Shown here: piece by piece, positions 39,339 to 39,985 of the stretch
Layout: each line of letters starts with the position of its first letter
How positions within the stretch are numbered: position 1 is the first letter of the stretch
NCBI GenBank assembly: GCA_036641395.1
Contig: JAVWEY010000011.1
Coordinates: forward strand, 1 to 39,985
Source: JAVXTH01 sp036641395
Lineage (GTDB): Bacteria > Bacillota_I > Bacilli_A > Erysipelotrichales > Erysipelotrichaceae
DNA: 39,985 bases
Reading direction: 5' to 3'
Made by a program: the position numbers and the translations under genes
Notes under the pieces: generated by a model
The model's database searches: none
The model's input: the letters and a program-made list of their open reading frames with translations, nothing else
Told to the model about the DNA's origin: nothing

Positions 39339-39854
39339 TAGGATATCATTTCTAATATAAAGAATTGTTGAATCTAATCCATAATCACTTAAATGTTGGA
39401 GTAAATCTAGAATAATTTTTTTTGTATTTTCATGCATAATGATATTATCGATTCCATCTAAATAGTAAATAAGAGCGCTTTGATCATTGTAGCGTTCTTT
39501 TTGATAGGTGCGACTAGCAGCTACTCGATCACAGAACATTTCCACAACATAATTAATTGGCATCTCAATTGGTTTAATTCCTAAGCGTGCATTATCAAGC
39601 CAATATTCCCAATGATGTTTATTTCTACCTTTATGATGAAGCCAACCAAGTGAATAACCAATCGCTTCTTTCTCAGCATTAATAGGGCTGCGATTGCCTT
39701 GATAATATTTTACACCAGCACGAAACTCAATCCAAGAATATTTTGATAAGTCATGAAGAATGCCTTGTTTAATCAATCCACAACGAAAGCAAAGTTTAGT
39801 TACATCGATTTTATGTTTGGTTATTGTCATAAAATGACCGATTAATTTATTCAT
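39330..39854 (-). CDS. DUF5662 family protein
   Basis: 174 residues. The motifs GILHDLSKYSWIEF, GVKYYQG, SLGWLHHKGRNKHHWEYW and VVEMFCDRVAAS are typical of DUF5662, a family found in Firmicutes and their phages. The many conserved histidines and an HD-like HDLSKY suggest a metal-dependent HD-type hydrolase, but no activity is established. No signal peptide or membrane segment. Start follows AAGGTGAG. Monocistronic with its own promoter. Confidence 0.85.
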   Translation of the reverse strand: MNKLIGHFMTITKHKIDVTKLCFRCGLIKQGILHDLSKYSWIEFRAGVKYYQGNRSPINAEKEAIGYSLGWLHHKGRNKHHWEYWLDNARLGIKPIEMPINYVVEMFCDRVAASRTYQKERYNDQSALIYYLDGIDNIIMHENTKKIILDLLQHLSDYGLDSTILYIRNDILKN

Positions 39855-39877
39855 AACTCACCTTCTTTCATTGCTAT

Positions 39878-39906
39878 ATTCTATCATACGCAAATTGATA
39901 AAACAA
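39878..39906 (-). promoter_or_regulatory. promoter of the DUF5662 gene
   Basis: Minus strand: TTGTTT (39906-39901), 17-bp spacer, TAGAAT (39883-39878), 23 bases before the start codon. Confidence 0.6.
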
Positions 39907-39940
39907 ATATGGTTACTTATAAGGTGGTTGTAAACTATTA

Positions 39941-39971
39941 AGAAAAAAGCTACCATCACTGGTAACTTCTA
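39941..39971 (-). terminator. terminator of a gene lying beyond the right end of the window
   Basis: AAGTTACCA (39968-39960 on the minus strand) pairs with TGGTAGCTT (39955-39947) with one A-C mismatch and is followed on that strand by T-rich sequence. This implies a minus-strand gene ends just beyond 39971. Confidence 0.55.
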
Positions 39972-39985
39972 TTTCTCATATAATT

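Overview
The window is chromosomal DNA from a low-GC Gram-positive bacterium (Bacillota). Codons are strongly AT-rich, TGG is the only tryptophan codon used, Shine-Dalgarno sequences are strong (AGGAGG types), and RNA-based control is typical of Firmicutes (a T-box, an S-box and a purine riboswitch). The order rsmG - noc-like parB - parA - parB is the replication-origin neighbourhood of Firmicutes. The overall gene set would fit an anaerobe of the Erysipelotrichia type, but that placement is inference. No rRNA, tRNA, CRISPR array, prophage or insertion sequence was seen.

Layout. 1-3356: a partial gene, a degenerate M28-like membrane protein behind a palindromic operator, methionine aminopeptidase with a SEC-C zinc motif, a small unknown protein, and luxS. 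3384-7846: a purine riboswitch controlling purD-purB-fhs (de novo purine synthesis plus supply of formyl-tetrahydrofolate). 7932-11261: small membrane proteins, an RDD-PHP fusion, a lipoprotein and a second RDD protein. 11297-13756: a Met-specific T-box, metG and a small membrane protein. 13778-18816 (minus strand): an ABC-2 exporter pair and two tandem membrane-anchored MutS-like ATPases. 18950-21475: two zinc-ribbon membrane miniproteins and mnmG. 21449-22169 (minus strand): a DtxR/MntR-type regulator and an Spx/ArsC-type protein. 22264-23566: an S-box and metK. 23777-24232: a GNAT acetyltransferase.

24311-29020 is a compact operon of malic enzyme, aspartate ammonia-lyase, two-subunit class I fumarase and CutC. 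Together these could turn aspartate into fumarate, malate and then pyruvate, releasing NH3, CO2 and NAD(P)H. Next come a CofE-like ligase, a Nim-type flavoprotein and a divergently transcribed LytTR regulator with a degenerate receiver. About 530 bp with no convincing gene follow (31722-32255); this stretch has its own promoter, several long complementary helices and a final hairpin, and is my best candidate for an undescribed or unrecognised large structured RNA. A membrane GGDEF protein follows, then rsmG-noc-parA-parB, a VanY-type carboxypeptidase, a ceramidase-like protein and a DUF5662 protein.

Themes: methionine/SAM/methyl cycle (map, luxS, metG, metK), purine and one-carbon metabolism, anaerobic aspartate catabolism, and chromosome segregation. 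The items most worth a second look are the large RNA candidate, the variant purine aptamer, the RDD-PHP fusion, the paired MutS-like membrane ATPases, the CofE homologue without visible F420 genes, and the shared motif in the divergent nim/LytTR promoters.
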